Positions 1 through 8,976 of a stretch of 64,000 nt of DNA are shown one piece after another (position 1 is the first letter of the stretch; every line of letters begins with the position of its first letter). This stretch comes from Mesobacillus boroniphilus (lineage in GTDB: Bacteria; Bacillota; Bacilli; Bacillales; Cytobacillaceae): the NCBI RefSeq assembly GCF_018424685.1, contig NZ_QTKX01000001.1, positions 2,480,001 through 2,544,000 on the forward strand, given 5' to 3'. A program made the position numbers and the translations under genes. The notes below the pieces were generated by a model. That model was given only the letters and a program-made list of their open reading frames with translations. It searched no databases and was not told the origin of the DNA.

Positions 1-193
1 TCATTAAGTAAATAAACTCTCTATAGTGAATTTCTTCTCCATTTAAGGTAATCGAATCATTTTCAGGGTCTACATGCTGCTTTGCATCCTTGATGATGGC
101 ATTATTCACTTTCACAGCGCCATCTTTTAAAAGTTTTTTCACGTCTTTTCTGCTTCCATATCCGAGGTTGGAAAGTACTTTATCGATTCTCAT
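1..193 (-). CDS. RsuA/RluB-type pseudouridine synthase, N-terminal fragment
   Basis: Only the first 64 codons are in the window; the gene continues past position 1. The product begins MRIDKVLSNLGYGSRKDVKK, a typical S4 RNA-binding domain start of RsuA-family 16S rRNA pseudouridine synthases. The catalytic domain is outside the window. An AAGGGGG ribosome binding site lies just upstream of the ATG at 193. In B. subtilis an RsuA-like gene (ytzG, from memory) sits beside ytgP, which fits the context. The exact modification target cannot be judged from this fragment. Confidence 0.85.
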   Translation of the reverse strand, partial: MRIDKVLSNLGYGSRKDVKKLLKDGAVKVNNAIIKDAKQHVDPENDSITLNGEEIHYREFIYLM

Positions 194-296
194 GTTGAAC
201 CCCCTTCTATTCATATGGGCAGGTGCCCATTCCATTTCTTGCTGCCTAACATAGACTAATATCATCATTACATCAGATTATGAGGAGATGACCTGA

Positions 297-560
297 ATGA
301 ACCATCGACAGCAAGGACAAGGCTTGTACATTCCGATTCCAGGTCTGCCAGGCGGAGGTTTCCCAGGAGGCGGATATCCTGGCGACGGTTATCCTGGTGG
401 CGGTTATCCTGGTGGCGGAGGCCAATTTGACCGGAGACTAGACCGACTTGAAAGGCAAGTACAAAGGCTAAACAATCAAATCGACCGCCTGGACCGAAGG
501 GTCGACAGAATAGAGCGCCGTCTGAATATCCGTGATAACGACCAGCAGATTTACTATTAG
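297..560 (+). CDS. small Gly/Pro/Tyr-rich protein with C-terminal coiled coil
   Basis: This 87-residue protein is unrecognised. Residues about 17-42 are tandem GGGYPG-type repeats, encoded by near-identical 12-15 bp DNA repeats. Residues about 44-77 are a charged segment with regular Leu/Ile/Val spacing and many Arg/Asp (RRLDRLERQV and similar), which reads as a coiled coil. An AGGAG motif about 11 nt before the ATG and a strong terminator directly after support a real monocistronic gene. The sticky glycine-rich head plus oligomerising tail suggests a structural or surface-assembly role, for example spore coat, but that is inference only. Confidence 0.75.
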   Translation: MNHRQQGQGLYIPIPGLPGGGFPGGGYPGDGYPGGGYPGGGGQFDRRLDRLERQVQRLNNQIDRLDRRVDRIERRLNIRDNDQQIYY

Positions 561-568
561 GATGTATT

Positions 569-602
569 AAAAATGGCCTTCAAAACCGAAGGCCATTTTT
601 CC
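569..602. terminator. bidirectional intrinsic terminator
   Basis: A perfect 13-bp stem (arms 569-581 and 588-600) has a 6-nt loop and A/T tracts on both sides. It lies between the convergent Gly-rich gene and ytgP and can end both transcripts. Confidence 0.9.
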
Positions 603-2231
603 TTATACCGGAAGCCTTAATTTGCGCTTAATTTTGGTAACTCGATCCCCGAAGAGTCTGTCCACCAATTTTGTCCGCAACCCGAGGTAGAAGTATACCG
701 CAACGCCTACCAGGGCAGAAATTCCGATGATCACAATAGACTGGAACTTGGCAGCTGGTGAAAGGAACTGGACAAGCACTTCATAGAATGCCATCGTTAC
801 ACCTGCCATCAAACCTGAGAAAATCAAAATCAGGAATATTCTTCTCGTCACAAATCCTATTGGATATTTGGCGAATTTTTTTATCACAAACAAATTGATG
901 ATGATCGCAGCCATATACCCTAAAGCTGTTGACATTACTGCCCCCTGTGTTTCAAAAAGCTTAATTAATGGGATGTTAAAAGTTAGCTTCACCAATAACC
1001 CCGTCAGCAAACTCAAAATCGTGAATCGCTGCTCGTTAATTCCCTGGAGGATGGCAGCTGTTACCGAGAAGAGCGCGAATAGGATTGCTACTGGGGCGTA
1101 GGTAGTCAAAACCTCCGTGCCCAGGTCATTATGTGCATAGAAAACGGTGTACATCGGTTCAGCAAGTATCGCGATCCCAATGGCCGCAGGTACAGTTAGG
1201 TACATCAACACCTGGAATGTCTGGTCAAGCTGACGTCTCATACCCTTGCGATCGTTTTCTGTAAAAGCCTTTGTGATGCTTGGTACCAGTGTTAAAGAAA
1301 AAGCAGTAGCTAAAGAAACTGGAATGATAACAAGCTTATGTGATTGAAAATTTAAGACTGAAAATGCCGAACTGGCTTCATTTTGGCTAAAACCGACTGA
1401 CATCATCGCCCTGGTGAACGTCATCATATCAACAAATTGGAACAGGGGATTGGCAATCCCGACAAAAACAAAGGGTGCTGCATACAGCAAGATTTCCTTG
1501 TAAATATCCTTTAAGGAAATATCCATCGTCTTCTTGTCTTCTTCAAGCAGTTTATCTAAATGCGGCTTTCTTTTTATCCAGTACCAGGCTAGTACTCCAA
1601 GACTACCGAGCGCGCCAATGAAGGCAGCAAAAGTGGCTACACTAACAGCCGTAACCATATCTCCTTCTAGTACGTTCAGGACAAAAAAGGCACCGGCCAG
1701 TACGAATACAATCCTGACTATTTGCTCAACAACCTGTGATACTGCTGAAGGTCCCATTGACTGATGCCCTTGGAAGAAACCACGAATCAAGCTCATGAAC
1801 GGAACTACAATCAAGGCAAAGCTGACCGCACGTATAACCGTCGTCACATCTGCAGCGGTTATTTTCACATTTTCATCATTGCTTTTATCCATGACAAGTT
1901 CAGCAAGCCCGGGAGCTGAAACATACATAATCAAGAAAGATAGAATTCCGGTTGCCAGCATAACTGCCACGCCAGATTTAAACAACTTCCTTCCGACCGC
2001 ATATTCCTCGAGAGCATTGTATTTTGCTATGAATTTAGAAACAGCAAGCGGTACACCAGCTGTAGCAATACTGATGAAAATTGTATATGGAATGTAAGAG
2101 AAGGAGTACAATGCTGTCCCATACTCGCCCACTATCGCAAAAAAGGGAATAACATAAAACAGCCCAAGCACTTTAGATAATATCGTGCCAAGCGTCAATA
2201 TGAACGTCCCTCTTAAAAGCTTTGATGACAT
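603..2231 (-). CDS. ytgP: polysaccharide/lipid II flippase-like protein YtgP (MOP superfamily)
   Basis: A multi-pass membrane protein of 542 residues with about 14 hydrophobic segments, of the MATE/MurJ-like MOP superfamily. It begins MSSKLLRGTFILTLGTILSK, as YtgP/SpoVB-type flippases do. In B. subtilis this family (MurJ/YtgP) has been linked to lipid II or polysaccharide precursor export across the membrane. I chose the ATG at 2231, with a weak TAGGGA ribosome binding site. A 30-codon upstream extension in the same frame is poorly conserved-looking and lacks a ribosome binding site. Neighbour ytfP is divergent, as expected for this block. Confidence 0.88.
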   Translation of the reverse strand: MSSKLLRGTFILTLGTILSKVLGLFYVIPFFAIVGEYGTALYSFSYIPYTIFISIATAGVPLAVSKFIAKYNALEEYAVGRKLFKSGVAVMLATGILSFLIMYVSAPGLAELVMDKSNDENVKITAADVTTVIRAVSFALIVVPFMSLIRGFFQGHQSMGPSAVSQVVEQIVRIVFVLAGAFFVLNVLEGDMVTAVSVATFAAFIGALGSLGVLAWYWIKRKPHLDKLLEEDKKTMDISLKDIYKEILLYAAPFVFVGIANPLFQFVDMMTFTRAMMSVGFSQNEASSAFSVLNFQSHKLVIIPVSLATAFSLTLVPSITKAFTENDRKGMRRQLDQTFQVLMYLTVPAAIGIAILAEPMYTVFYAHNDLGTEVLTTYAPVAILFALFSVTAAILQGINEQRFTILSLLTGLLVKLTFNIPLIKLFETQGAVMSTALGYMAAIIINLFVIKKFAKYPIGFVTRRIFLILIFSGLMAGVTMAFYEVLVQFLSPAAKFQSIVIIGISALVGVAVYFYLGLRTKLVDRLFGDRVTKIKRKLRLPV

Positions 2232-2534
2232 AAAATCCCTACTTTTCAATCTATAAAATAAAAACAGATTACAAACTTGTATTTTACCATAAACCCTATC
2301 CGACACTATGATATTTATCAATGGATGCAGAAATTACCTGCATCCCCGCTGCAGAAATTACCTGCATCCCCTAGTTTACTCCTTCTCCAGCCTGACTGCC
2401 AGTTTTCCGGTCGAGAATTCATTAACCGCCGTTTGAAGAACATCATTCAAGGCAATGTTTTTAATGAGGAGATGCATTATAATAATAAAAGTGCAAAATG
2501 CATTTAAAAAGTGAAACGAAAAGTTGGTGAAGCA
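2232..2534. other. ytgP-ytfP divergent intergenic region
   Basis: This 303-bp gap between divergent genes holds the duplicated palindromic motif described separately (2323-2370). It also has an AT-rich stretch near 2475-2500 that could carry ytfP promoter elements. I see no RNA gene or supported small gene here. Confidence 0.6.
2323..2370. repeat. tandem 24-bp palindromic motif upstream of ytgP
   Basis: Two copies, 24 bp apart, of a motif containing GCAGAAATTACCTGCATCCC (2327 and 2351). The first copy forms a perfect inverted repeat of GGATGCAG (2323-2330) with CTGCATCC (2338-2345). It lies 90-140 bp upstream of the ytgP start. It could be a double operator or a hairpin in the leader; no protein can be assigned. 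Confidence 0.7.
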
Positions 2535-3803
2535 ATGAAATACGATGTAATCGTCCTTGGAGGCGGTCCGTCTGGCTTGATGGCCGCGATTGCTGCTGGT
2601 GAGCAGGGCGCAAAGGTGCTGCTGATCGACAAAGGAGACAAGCTCGGCAGAAAGCTGGCGATTTCCGGCGGAGGCCGCTGCAATGTGACCAATCGGCTGC
2701 CAGTGGATGAAATCATTAAACATATACCCGGAAATGGGCGGTTCTTATACAGCGCCCTGTCGATTTTTAGCAATGAAGATATCATTTCATTTTTCGAAGG
2801 GCTCGGCATTCAGCTGAAAGAAGAAGATCATGGCCGGATGTTCCCGGTAAGTGACAAAGCTCAATCCGTTGTTGACGCCCTTTTATCAAAGCTTAAAGAA
2901 TTAAAGGTGGAAATCAAGACGAACACTCCTGTTGCAGATGTACACTACAAAGATGGCAAGGCTGAATCTGTTGAATTGAAGAATGGTGAAGTGTTTTATG
3001 CAGATAGTGTTATTATTGCTGTTGGCGGAAAATCAGTCCCTCATACCGGTTCCACTGGCGATGGGTATGCCTGGGCAGAAAAAGCAGGCCATACGATTAC
3101 AACTCTGTTCCCGACTGAAGTGCCATTGACGTCTTCTGAACCTTTTATAAAAGAAAAAATTCTGCAGGGACTTTCATTAAGGGGAATAGCACTCAGCGTA
3201 CTTAATCCAAAAGGAAAAGCGCTGATCACTCATAAAATGGATATGATCTTTACGCACTTTGGCATTAGCGGCCCAGCTGTCCTGCGCTGCAGCCAATTCG
3301 TCGTCAAAGCGATGCAAAAGTCCAATCTGAAAGACGTCGTCATGTCCCTGGATGCCCTTCCTGACATGAAAGAAGAAGCATTGTTCCAAGAGATTAATAA
3401 ACTGATCAAAGCCGAGCCGAAAAAAGCGGTGAAGAATTTATTGAAGGGGCTTCTGCCAGAACGGTACCTATTGTTCCTGCTTGAACTGAATGAGATTGAT
3501 CCGGCGATGCAGGGTGGCCAGTTAGGCCATGAGAAAATAAGAAGCTTCGCCAAAGCAGTTAAGCAATTCGAGTTCAAAGTGGACGGCACCCTGCCACTTG
3601 ATAAAGCTTTTGTCACCGGAGGCGGCGTCTCAGTCAAAGAAGTCGAGCCTCAAACAATGGCTTCCAAGAAAGCAGATGGACTATACTTCTGCGGTGAAAT
3701 CCTCGACATCCATGGGTATACAGGAGGCTACAATATCACATCAGCTCTTGTAACCGGCCGGCTTGCCGGGACAAATGCAGCAGAATTCGCAATGCACCAA
3801 TAG
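2535..3803 (+). CDS. ytfP: NAD(P)/FAD-dependent flavoprotein, YtfP/HI0933 (BaiN-like) family
   Basis: A 422-residue flavoprotein. The N-terminus carries the dinucleotide-binding motif GGGPSG followed by an E/D-rich second strand and [18 protein letters not shown], the hallmark of the HI0933 family (aminoacetone oxidase/BaiN-like). The C-terminus has [12 protein letters not shown] and [15 protein letters not shown], the second flavin-contact region. The ATG at 2535, preceded by a GGTGA motif, gives the family length (B. subtilis YtfP is about 420 aa). The GTG at 2511 would add 8 odd residues. The physiological substrate is not settled for Bacillus members. Confidence 0.88.
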   Translation: MKYDVIVLGGGPSGLMAAIAAGEQGAKVLLIDKGDKLGRKLAISGGGRCNVTNRLPVDEIIKHIPGNGRFLYSALSIFSNEDIISFFEGLGIQLKEEDHGRMFPVSDKAQSVVDALLSKLKELKVEIKTNTPVADVHYKDGKAESVELKNGEVFYADSVIIAVGGKSVPHTGSTGDGYAWAEKAGHTITTLFPTEVPLTSSEPFIKEKILQGLSLRGIALSVLNPKGKALITHKMDMIFTHFGISGPAVLRCSQFVVKAMQKSNLKDVVMSLDALPDMKEEALFQEINKLIKAEPKKAVKNLLKGLLPERYLLFLLELNEIDPAMQGGQLGHEKIRSFAKAVKQFEFKVDGTLPLDKAFVTGGGVSVKEVEPQTMASKKADGLYFCGEILDIHGYTGGYNITSALVTGRLAGTNAAEFAMHQ

Positions 3804-3815
3804 AGTAGATGACTA

Positions 3816-4087
3816 AGTGTCCGTCATAATTTTTATGACGGACACTTTTGCTTGATTCCCAGCTGTTTTTGTCCGTCATGGCCTTGATGACGGACACTTT
3901 TGCTTGATCCCCGCCTGTTTTTGTCCGTCATGCCCTTGATGATGGACACTTTTGCTTAATCCCCGGCTTTTTCTGTCCGTCACGGCCTTGATGACGGACA
4001 CTTTTGCTTGATTCCCGGCTGTTTTTATCCTTCATGGCCTTGATGAGGGACACTCATACTCATCTTTAACTTGTTTCTGTCCGTGAT
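3816..4087. repeat. 52-bp tandem hairpin array (six units)
   Basis: The word GTCCGTCAT recurs at 3819, 3871, 3923, 3975, 4027 (degenerate) and 4079 (partial), with an exact 52-bp period. In units 1-4 it pairs with a downstream ATGACGGAC-type arm, so each unit is a hairpin followed by TTTTGCTTGATTCCC-like spacer. The first unit, a 12-bp perfect stem followed by TTTT, could be the ytfP terminator from which the others were copied. No open reading frame runs through it. Confidence 0.93.
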
Positions 4088-4098
4088 GGTAAAATAAA

Positions 4099-4130
4099 AC
4101 AGAGCCTGAGTGAATTCACTCAGGCTCTGT
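4099..4130 (-). terminator. terminator overlapping the cse60-like stop codon
   Basis: A 32-bp perfect palindrome (arms of 16 nt). On the minus strand it is followed by a T-rich tract (4091-4098). The stop codon of the minus-strand gene lies inside its proximal arm. Confidence 0.85.
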
Positions 4131-4305
4131 ACACAACCATGGCTGAAAAACAGTAGATCTGTTCTTCGTCCTCTTCTTCTGGAATGACCGCGACATTGTA
4201 CTTAATGTCCAAAAGCTTCTTTTCATCGAGCTTTTCAAGAAATTGGTTCATATCCTTTTCTAGATCTTTTTCATGTTCATGATCAAATACTCTGACCTGG
4301 ATCAA
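4120..4305 (-). CDS. Cse60-like sporulation protein
   Basis: A 61-residue protein with VRVFDHEHEKDLEKDMNQFL near the start and EEQIYCFSAMVVYR at the end. This resembles Cse60, a small sigma-E-dependent sporulation protein of about 60 aa in B. subtilis. I chose a TTG start at 4305 because AAGGAAGG lies about 10 nt upstream and the length then matches the family. An ATG 10 codons further up has no ribosome binding site. Its function is unknown even in B. subtilis. The assignment rests on remembered family sequence. Confidence 0.65.
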   Translation of the reverse strand: MIQVRVFDHEHEKDLEKDMNQFLEKLDEKKLLDIKYNVAVIPEEEDEEQIYCFSAMVVYRA

Positions 4306-4362
4306 GGTACGTCGTCCTTCCTTTTTTACATCCATTCTGGCCAGATTTTCAGAATTTTATAA

Positions 4363-4674
4363 TTATGGACGTTTTGTTTCTCCGCCCCAGCTCATCATGC
4401 CGCCAACCATGTTTCGGACCTTGTAGCCTTGCTCGTTCAAGTAGTGACAAACGTTGCCGCTGCGAGCGCTTGAACGGCAGATGAAGATGTATTCTTTGTC
4501 CTTATCGAATTCGTTCAGTCTTTCAGGAATTTCGCCCATAGGCACGTGCTTAGCTCCAGGAATCATTCCAGATTCAACTTCATCATGTTCACGAACGTCC
4601 ACCATTTCTGGCTTTTCGCCAGCTTCCAGCTTCTTTTGAAGTTCTTCAGTTGTAATTGTTTCAACTTTATTCAT
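4363..4674 (-). CDS. ytwF: rhodanese-like domain protein YtwF
   Basis: A single rhodanese domain of 103 residues. The active-site loop is CRSSARSG, with the sulfur-carrying Cys in the YIFICRSS context. DVREHDEVESGMIPGAKHVP is the typical N-terminal rhodanese segment. The ATG at 4674 follows a clear TTGGAGG ribosome binding site. Likely a cytosolic sulfur transferase or persulfide carrier; the acceptor is unknown. Position next to leuS matches B. subtilis ytwF. Confidence 0.88.
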   Translation of the reverse strand: MNKVETITTEELQKKLEAGEKPEMVDVREHDEVESGMIPGAKHVPMGEIPERLNEFDKDKEYIFICRSSARSGNVCHYLNEQGYKVRNMVGGMMSWGGETKRP

Positions 4675-4813
4675 TAGTCGTTTCCTCCAATATTCAGTAA
4701 AATTAATCCTATTTAAAGGATACAATACCTTAATGTATTTTCCCCTATTTATTATATAAAAACTCTTTTTAGATTACAAAGAAAAAACCTAACGGGGTAT
4801 TTTACTGGTAACT

Positions 4814-4843
4814 AAAAGGGCCGTAATTAAAACGACCCTTTTT
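4814..4843 (-). terminator. leuS terminator
   Basis: AAAGGGTCG pairs imperfectly with CGGCCCTTT on the minus strand just after the leuS stop codon. Confidence 0.65.
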
Positions 4844-4851
4844 GGATAGTA

Positions 4852-7266
4852 TTAGTTAGCGACAATATTAACTAGCTTCCCTGGTACTGCAATTACCTTG
4901 CGAACGGTCTTTCCGTCGATTTGTTCTTTGACAGCAACATCGCCCATTGCAATCTGCTCAAGAGTTTCCCTGTTTGCATCTGCCGGAACCATCATTTTCG
5001 CTCTGATCTTACCGTTTACCTGGACAACGATTTCGACCTCGTCATCGACAAGCTTGGCTTCATCATAAGCTGGCCATGCTGCATATGTGATTGACTCGCT
5101 ATGGCCAAGCTTTGTCCAAAGCTCCTCGGTGATATGCGGTGTAATCGGCGCCAGCATTTTTACAAAGCCTTCAACGTATGCTTTTGGAAGCTCTTCGGCT
5201 TTATATGCTTCATTGATGAAGACCATCATTTGTGAGATTGCTGTATTGAAACGAAGTCCCTCATAGTCTTCAGTCACCTTTTTAACAGTCTGGTGGTAGA
5301 CCTTCTCAAGGTTCGTGCTCTCAACATCCTTGATTTTCTCGCTCAAGCTGCCCTTTTCGTCGACTAACAGGCGCCAAATGCGATCAAGGAAGCGACGGGA
5401 TCCGTCCAGGCCATTTGTAGACCATGCGATGGATGCTTCAAGCGGTCCCATGAACATTTCGTAAAGGCGAAGCGTATCCGCACCATGGCTGGCAACAATC
5501 TCATCCGGATTGACGACATTGCCTTTTGATTTGCTCATTTTTTCATTATTTTCGCCAAGGATCATTCCCTGGTTGAATAGCTTCTGGAATGGCTCCTTCG
5601 TGTGGACGACTCCCACATCGTAAAGGACCTTATGCCAGAAACGAGCGTAAAGCAAGTGTAATACCGCGTGCTCTGCTCCTCCGATATAGATGTCAACAGG
5701 AAGCCACTGCTTTAATTTTTCTTCATCTGCAAGTGCCTGATCGTTCTTCGGATCGATGTAGCGCAAGTAGTACCAGCAGCTTCCGGCCCATTGCGGCATC
5801 GTATTCGTTTCCCTGCGGCCTTTTTTACCTGTTTCAGGATCGACAACATTCACCCAGTCATCAATAATGGCAAGTGGCGATTCACCAGTGCCTGATGGCT
5901 TGATTTCCGTCGTTTTAGGAAGAACTAGTGGCAGCTGGTCTTCTGGAACAGCTGACATTGTGCCATCTTCCCAGTGGATGATTGGAATCGGCTCACCCCA
6001 GTAGCGCTGGCGGCTGAACAGCCAGTCGCGAAGGCGATAAGTAACCTTCTTTGTCCCGATACCCTTATCCTCAAGCCATGCAATCATCTTATTGATTGCC
6101 TCTTCCTTGCCCATGCCGTTAAGGAATTCAGAGTTGATGTGCTCACCGTCGCCAGTGTAAGCTTCTTTTTCGATGTCTCCGCCTGCAACAACTTCTCTGA
6201 TTTCCAGATCGAATTTTTTAGCAAACTCGTAGTCGCGCTCGTCATGGCCAGGTACTGCCATGATTGCACCAGTTCCATATGAAGCAAGTACATAGTCCGC
6301 AATCCAGATTGGCATTTTTTCGCCGTTCGCTGGGTTGATTGCATACGCACCAGTGAAGACACCAGTTTTGTCCTTGGCAAGATCCGTACGCTCAAGGTCG
6401 CTCTTGCTCTTGATTTCATCAATATATTTTTCAATTGCTGCACGCTGTTCAGCAGTAGTGATTCTATCAACCAATTGATGCTCAGGTGCTAATACTGCAT
6501 ACGTTGCGCCGAACAATGTATCTGGACGAGTCGTGAACACGGTGAACGTTCCCTCGTGTCCGTCGATGTTGAAAGTAATTTCGGCACCTTCTGAACGTCC
6601 GATCCAGTTGCGCTGCATATCCTTAAGGCTTTCCGGCCAATCAAGTAAATCTAGATCCTCAAGAAGGCGATCTGCGTAGGCAGTGATTTTGAGCATCCAC
6701 TGTCTCATCGGACGGCGTTCAACCGGATGTCCGCCGCGCTCACTTTTACCGTCGATTACTTCTTCGTTCGCTAAAACGGTTCCGAGAGCCGGACACCAGT
6801 TAACCGCAACTTCATCAATGTACGCAAGGCCTTTTTCATAAAGCTTAAGGAAAATCCATTGCGTCCACTTATAATATTCAGGGTCAGTCGTGTTGACTTC
6901 GCGGTCCCAGTCATATGAAAAACCTAATGCCTTGATTTGGCGGCGGAACGTGTTGATGTTCTGTTCCGTGAACTCTGCCGGGTCATTCCCAGTATCTAAT
7001 GCATACTGCTCTGCCGGAAGGCCGAATGCATCCCATCCCATTGGATGAAGAACGTTGAAGCCCTGCATCCTTTTCATGCGTGAAAGGATGTCAGTCGCTG
7101 TGTATCCTTCCGGGTGGCCAACGTGAAGGCCGGCACCAGATGGATACGGGAACATATCCAACGCGTAGAACTTCTCTTTCCCTTTATCTTCAGTTGTTTT
7201 GAACGTTTTGTTCTGTTCCCAATAAGCTTGCCATTTTTTCTCGATTTCCTGATGGTTAAAACTCAT
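4852..7266 (-). CDS. leuS: leucyl-tRNA synthetase
   Basis: A full-length bacterial LeuRS of 804 residues. It has the class I signature HVGH ([10 protein letters not shown], about residue 45) and KMSKS ([10 protein letters not shown], about residue 576). Between them lies the CP1 editing domain, with the threonine-rich [12 protein letters not shown] motif. The C-terminal tRNA-binding region ends in [15 protein letters not shown]. The ATG at 7266 has an AGGAGG ribosome binding site. Transcription is controlled by the leucine T-box upstream. Confidence 0.97.
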   Translation of the reverse strand: MSFNHQEIEKKWQAYWEQNKTFKTTEDKGKEKFYALDMFPYPSGAGLHVGHPEGYTATDILSRMKRMQGFNVLHPMGWDAFGLPAEQYALDTGNDPAEFTEQNINTFRRQIKALGFSYDWDREVNTTDPEYYKWTQWIFLKLYEKGLAYIDEVAVNWCPALGTVLANEEVIDGKSERGGHPVERRPMRQWMLKITAYADRLLEDLDLLDWPESLKDMQRNWIGRSEGAEITFNIDGHEGTFTVFTTRPDTLFGATYAVLAPEHQLVDRITTAEQRAAIEKYIDEIKSKSDLERTDLAKDKTGVFTGAYAINPANGEKMPIWIADYVLASYGTGAIMAVPGHDERDYEFAKKFDLEIREVVAGGDIEKEAYTGDGEHINSEFLNGMGKEEAINKMIAWLEDKGIGTKKVTYRLRDWLFSRQRYWGEPIPIIHWEDGTMSAVPEDQLPLVLPKTTEIKPSGTGESPLAIIDDWVNVVDPETGKKGRRETNTMPQWAGSCWYYLRYIDPKNDQALADEEKLKQWLPVDIYIGGAEHAVLHLLYARFWHKVLYDVGVVHTKEPFQKLFNQGMILGENNEKMSKSKGNVVNPDEIVASHGADTLRLYEMFMGPLEASIAWSTNGLDGSRRFLDRIWRLLVDEKGSLSEKIKDVESTNLEKVYHQTVKKVTEDYEGLRFNTAISQMMVFINEAYKAEELPKAYVEGFVKMLAPITPHITEELWTKLGHSESITYAAWPAYDEAKLVDDEVEIVVQVNGKIRAKMMVPADANRETLEQIAMGDVAVKEQIDGKTVRKVIAVPGKLVNIVAN

Positions 7267-7342
7267 CGTAAATGTCCTCCTGTTTGGTTTCGATTTATTT
7301 TAGCGGATGGAGCTTGTTGATCGTAAAGTGCGATGACTCCTG

Positions 7343-7595
7343 AAAAATAAAAAACTCCCGCCCCTGTAAAAGGGACGAGAGGTTATGTATGATCTCCCGC
7401 GGTACCACCCAAATTAGTGTGTAACACTCGCTTCATTCATCCTTAACGCGGAAAACGGCAAACGCTACTTGTGTTTCACGTCTGCGACTCAAAGGCGAGT
7501 TCATGATGGTCCTGTCTGGCTTGCACCCACCGCCAGCTCTCTTCATCAGGCTTTGCACCACTACTACTCCTTGTCGAAGTCTTTCATTATGAATA
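7343..7595 (-). promoter_or_regulatory. T-box leader (leucine) of leuS
   Basis: On the minus strand the conserved T-box GGGTGGTACCGCGG (about 7399-7412) sits just before a terminator hairpin with a T tract (7343-7381). The upstream leader contains a Stem I with a CTC leucine codon at 7497-7499 in a likely specifier loop (GAACTCGCC context). Uncharged tRNA-Leu would pair through its CCA end and stabilise the antiterminator. The T-box motif is certain; the specifier position is my reading of the fold. Confidence 0.92.
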
Positions 7596-7602
7596 TAGAG
7601 AT

Positions 7603-7631
7603 ATTGTAATAAAATTCCCTCCCATATGCAA
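7603..7631 (-). promoter_or_regulatory. sigma-A promoter of leuS T-box transcript
   Basis: TTGCAT (7626-7631) and TACAAT (7603-7608) are separated by 17 nt on the minus strand. This places the start near 7596, at the 5' edge of the T-box. Confidence 0.75.
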
Positions 7632-7720
7632 GCGGCGATGAAATAAATGATTATGGAGAGTAGTTTATGAAGGTTTGGTCAAATTTGTGCGGGAATTTTG
7701 CTATACTTTCGGACACATTT

Positions 7721-7843
7721 CTGGAAAAAATCGCTCGAGATTTCCAGTTTGCGAATAAAGCATTACTTTTTGCGAATAAATTTCTTTTTTTGCGAACAAA
7801 TTCATTTATTTACGATTAAACAAACCTGATTTCCGAATAAATA
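7721..7843. repeat. 27-nt hairpin header plus GCGAATAAA array (20-21 bp period)
   Basis: A 27-nt inverted repeat, CTGGAAA...TTTCCAG (7721-7747), is followed after 3 nt by GCGAATAAA-type words at about 7751, 7772, 7792, 7812 and 7833. The last two are degenerate. It fills the gap between the leuS leader and the NERD gene. The same architecture recurs at 18218 and 56731. Confidence 0.85.
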
Positions 7844-7950
7844 TTTTTTCTAAGAGTTTTACTAATATTTTTCACGCTGAGGGAGTTTTCTCACTGTATT
7901 CTTTCCATAAAAGAGGTAAAATCTGAGTGAAATGAAAAGGAGTGATGTAC

Positions 7951-8922
7951 TTGATTTTAAAAAAGAGGACAATTCCAGTGAAAATTCTTATTTATGAAGC
8001 TGTTGTGAAAAGACTGCCCTTTAACCACCCCCGTAAGAAAGAGTTCCAGACAAAATTGATGAAATTAAAGGCCGGGTACAAAGGAGAAGTTGATTTGGAT
8101 TATTATCTTGCACAACTTCCGGAGAAGGAATTTATCCTCCTCCAAGGCTTGAGGCTTCCTCATTTTGAAACCCACTTTCAAATTGATACCCTTCTCCTTT
8201 CCCCTTCATTTTTTATTAATTTCGAATCCAAAAACTACGCTGGTGAAATTGACATTGATTTAACATTTGATCAATTGATCAGAACTATTGATGGAAAACA
8301 AGATACATATGGGAATCCCATTTTACAGGCGAAGATTCAAACCTCAAACTTAACCACCTGGCTGAAAAACAATTCATTCTCCTACCCACCTATAGAGTAT
8401 TTTGTCACCATCAGCAGCGCACAAACAATCATCAAAAACTCAAACAATTCCCCTGAAGTATTCTATAGAGTTTTCCGTACAGCGCGCGCACTTTATAAAA
8501 TTGAAGATATGAAACTGAAATTCAAATCCGAAACGCTCACAATGAAGGACCTAAAGAAGATTGCTCACAAATTAATTAAATCTCATCAGCCACTAATCGT
8601 TGATCCAAAGGTATTGAATCTCCCGCTTAATGAATTAATTAAAGGCATCCAATGCCCTGAATGTCATCAATTTGGAATGAAAAGGATACATGGGAATTGG
8701 ATATGCTCCTCCTGCAGCCACCTTTCAAAAACTGCCCATATCTCCGCTATTAAAGACTTTTTTCTACTACATGGTTTTTCCATCGACAATCAACAGCTTC
8801 GTGAGTTCTTAGGAATTGACTCTGTTGATCTTGCCACTCATATATTGAAATCCATTAACCCCATCCCTTCCGGATCAAAGAAAAACAGAATATATTCCCC
8901 GCCAAAAGATTTTTTCAGCTGA
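7951..8922 (+). CDS. NERD-domain protein with C-terminal zinc ribbon
   Basis: A 323-residue cytosolic protein. Residues about 40-160 match the nuclease-related domain (NERD): LQGLRLPHFETHFQIDTLLL followed by FINFESKNYAG, giving the acidic residue and E-x-K core of restriction-endonuclease-like folds. Near residues 235-256 a CPEC...CSSC zinc ribbon follows. I chose the TTG at 7951 because AAAAGGAG ends 8 nt before it; upstream GTG and ATG codons overlap that site. The family is common in Bacillaceae, and its role (DNA or RNA processing, or defence) is unproven. Confidence 0.8.
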   Translation: MILKKRTIPVKILIYEAVVKRLPFNHPRKKEFQTKLMKLKAGYKGEVDLDYYLAQLPEKEFILLQGLRLPHFETHFQIDTLLLSPSFFINFESKNYAGEIDIDLTFDQLIRTIDGKQDTYGNPILQAKIQTSNLTTWLKNNSFSYPPIEYFVTISSAQTIIKNSNNSPEVFYRVFRTARALYKIEDMKLKFKSETLTMKDLKKIAHKLIKSHQPLIVDPKVLNLPLNELIKGIQCPECHQFGMKRIHGNWICSSCSHLSKTAHISAIKDFFLLHGFSIDNQQLREFLGIDSVDLATHILKSINPIPSGSKKNRIYSPPKDFFS

Positions 8923-8936
8923 CTAATTTTATATAG

Positions 8937-8949
8937 TACAATTATTGTA
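8937..8949. promoter_or_regulatory. palindrome in lutA promoter region
   Basis: TACAATTATTGTA is a 13-nt perfect palindrome in the 54-bp gap before lutA, next to TATAGT, which could be a -10 box. It may be an operator. No regulator can be named from sequence alone. Confidence 0.35.
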
Positions 8950-8976
8950 AAAAGGTAGAGGAAAAGAGGCGGAACG

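Noticed and set aside
2376..2723. 115-codon minus-strand frame
   Set aside because: Shadow of the ytfP start and its upstream region; no supporting signals.
3816..4087. CRISPR array
   Set aside because: Period is regular, but each unit is nearly identical throughout, with no unique spacers and no cas genes.
7721..7843. CRISPR array
   Set aside because: Words are only 9-10 bp with 11-12 bp spacers, too short for CRISPR repeats or spacers.
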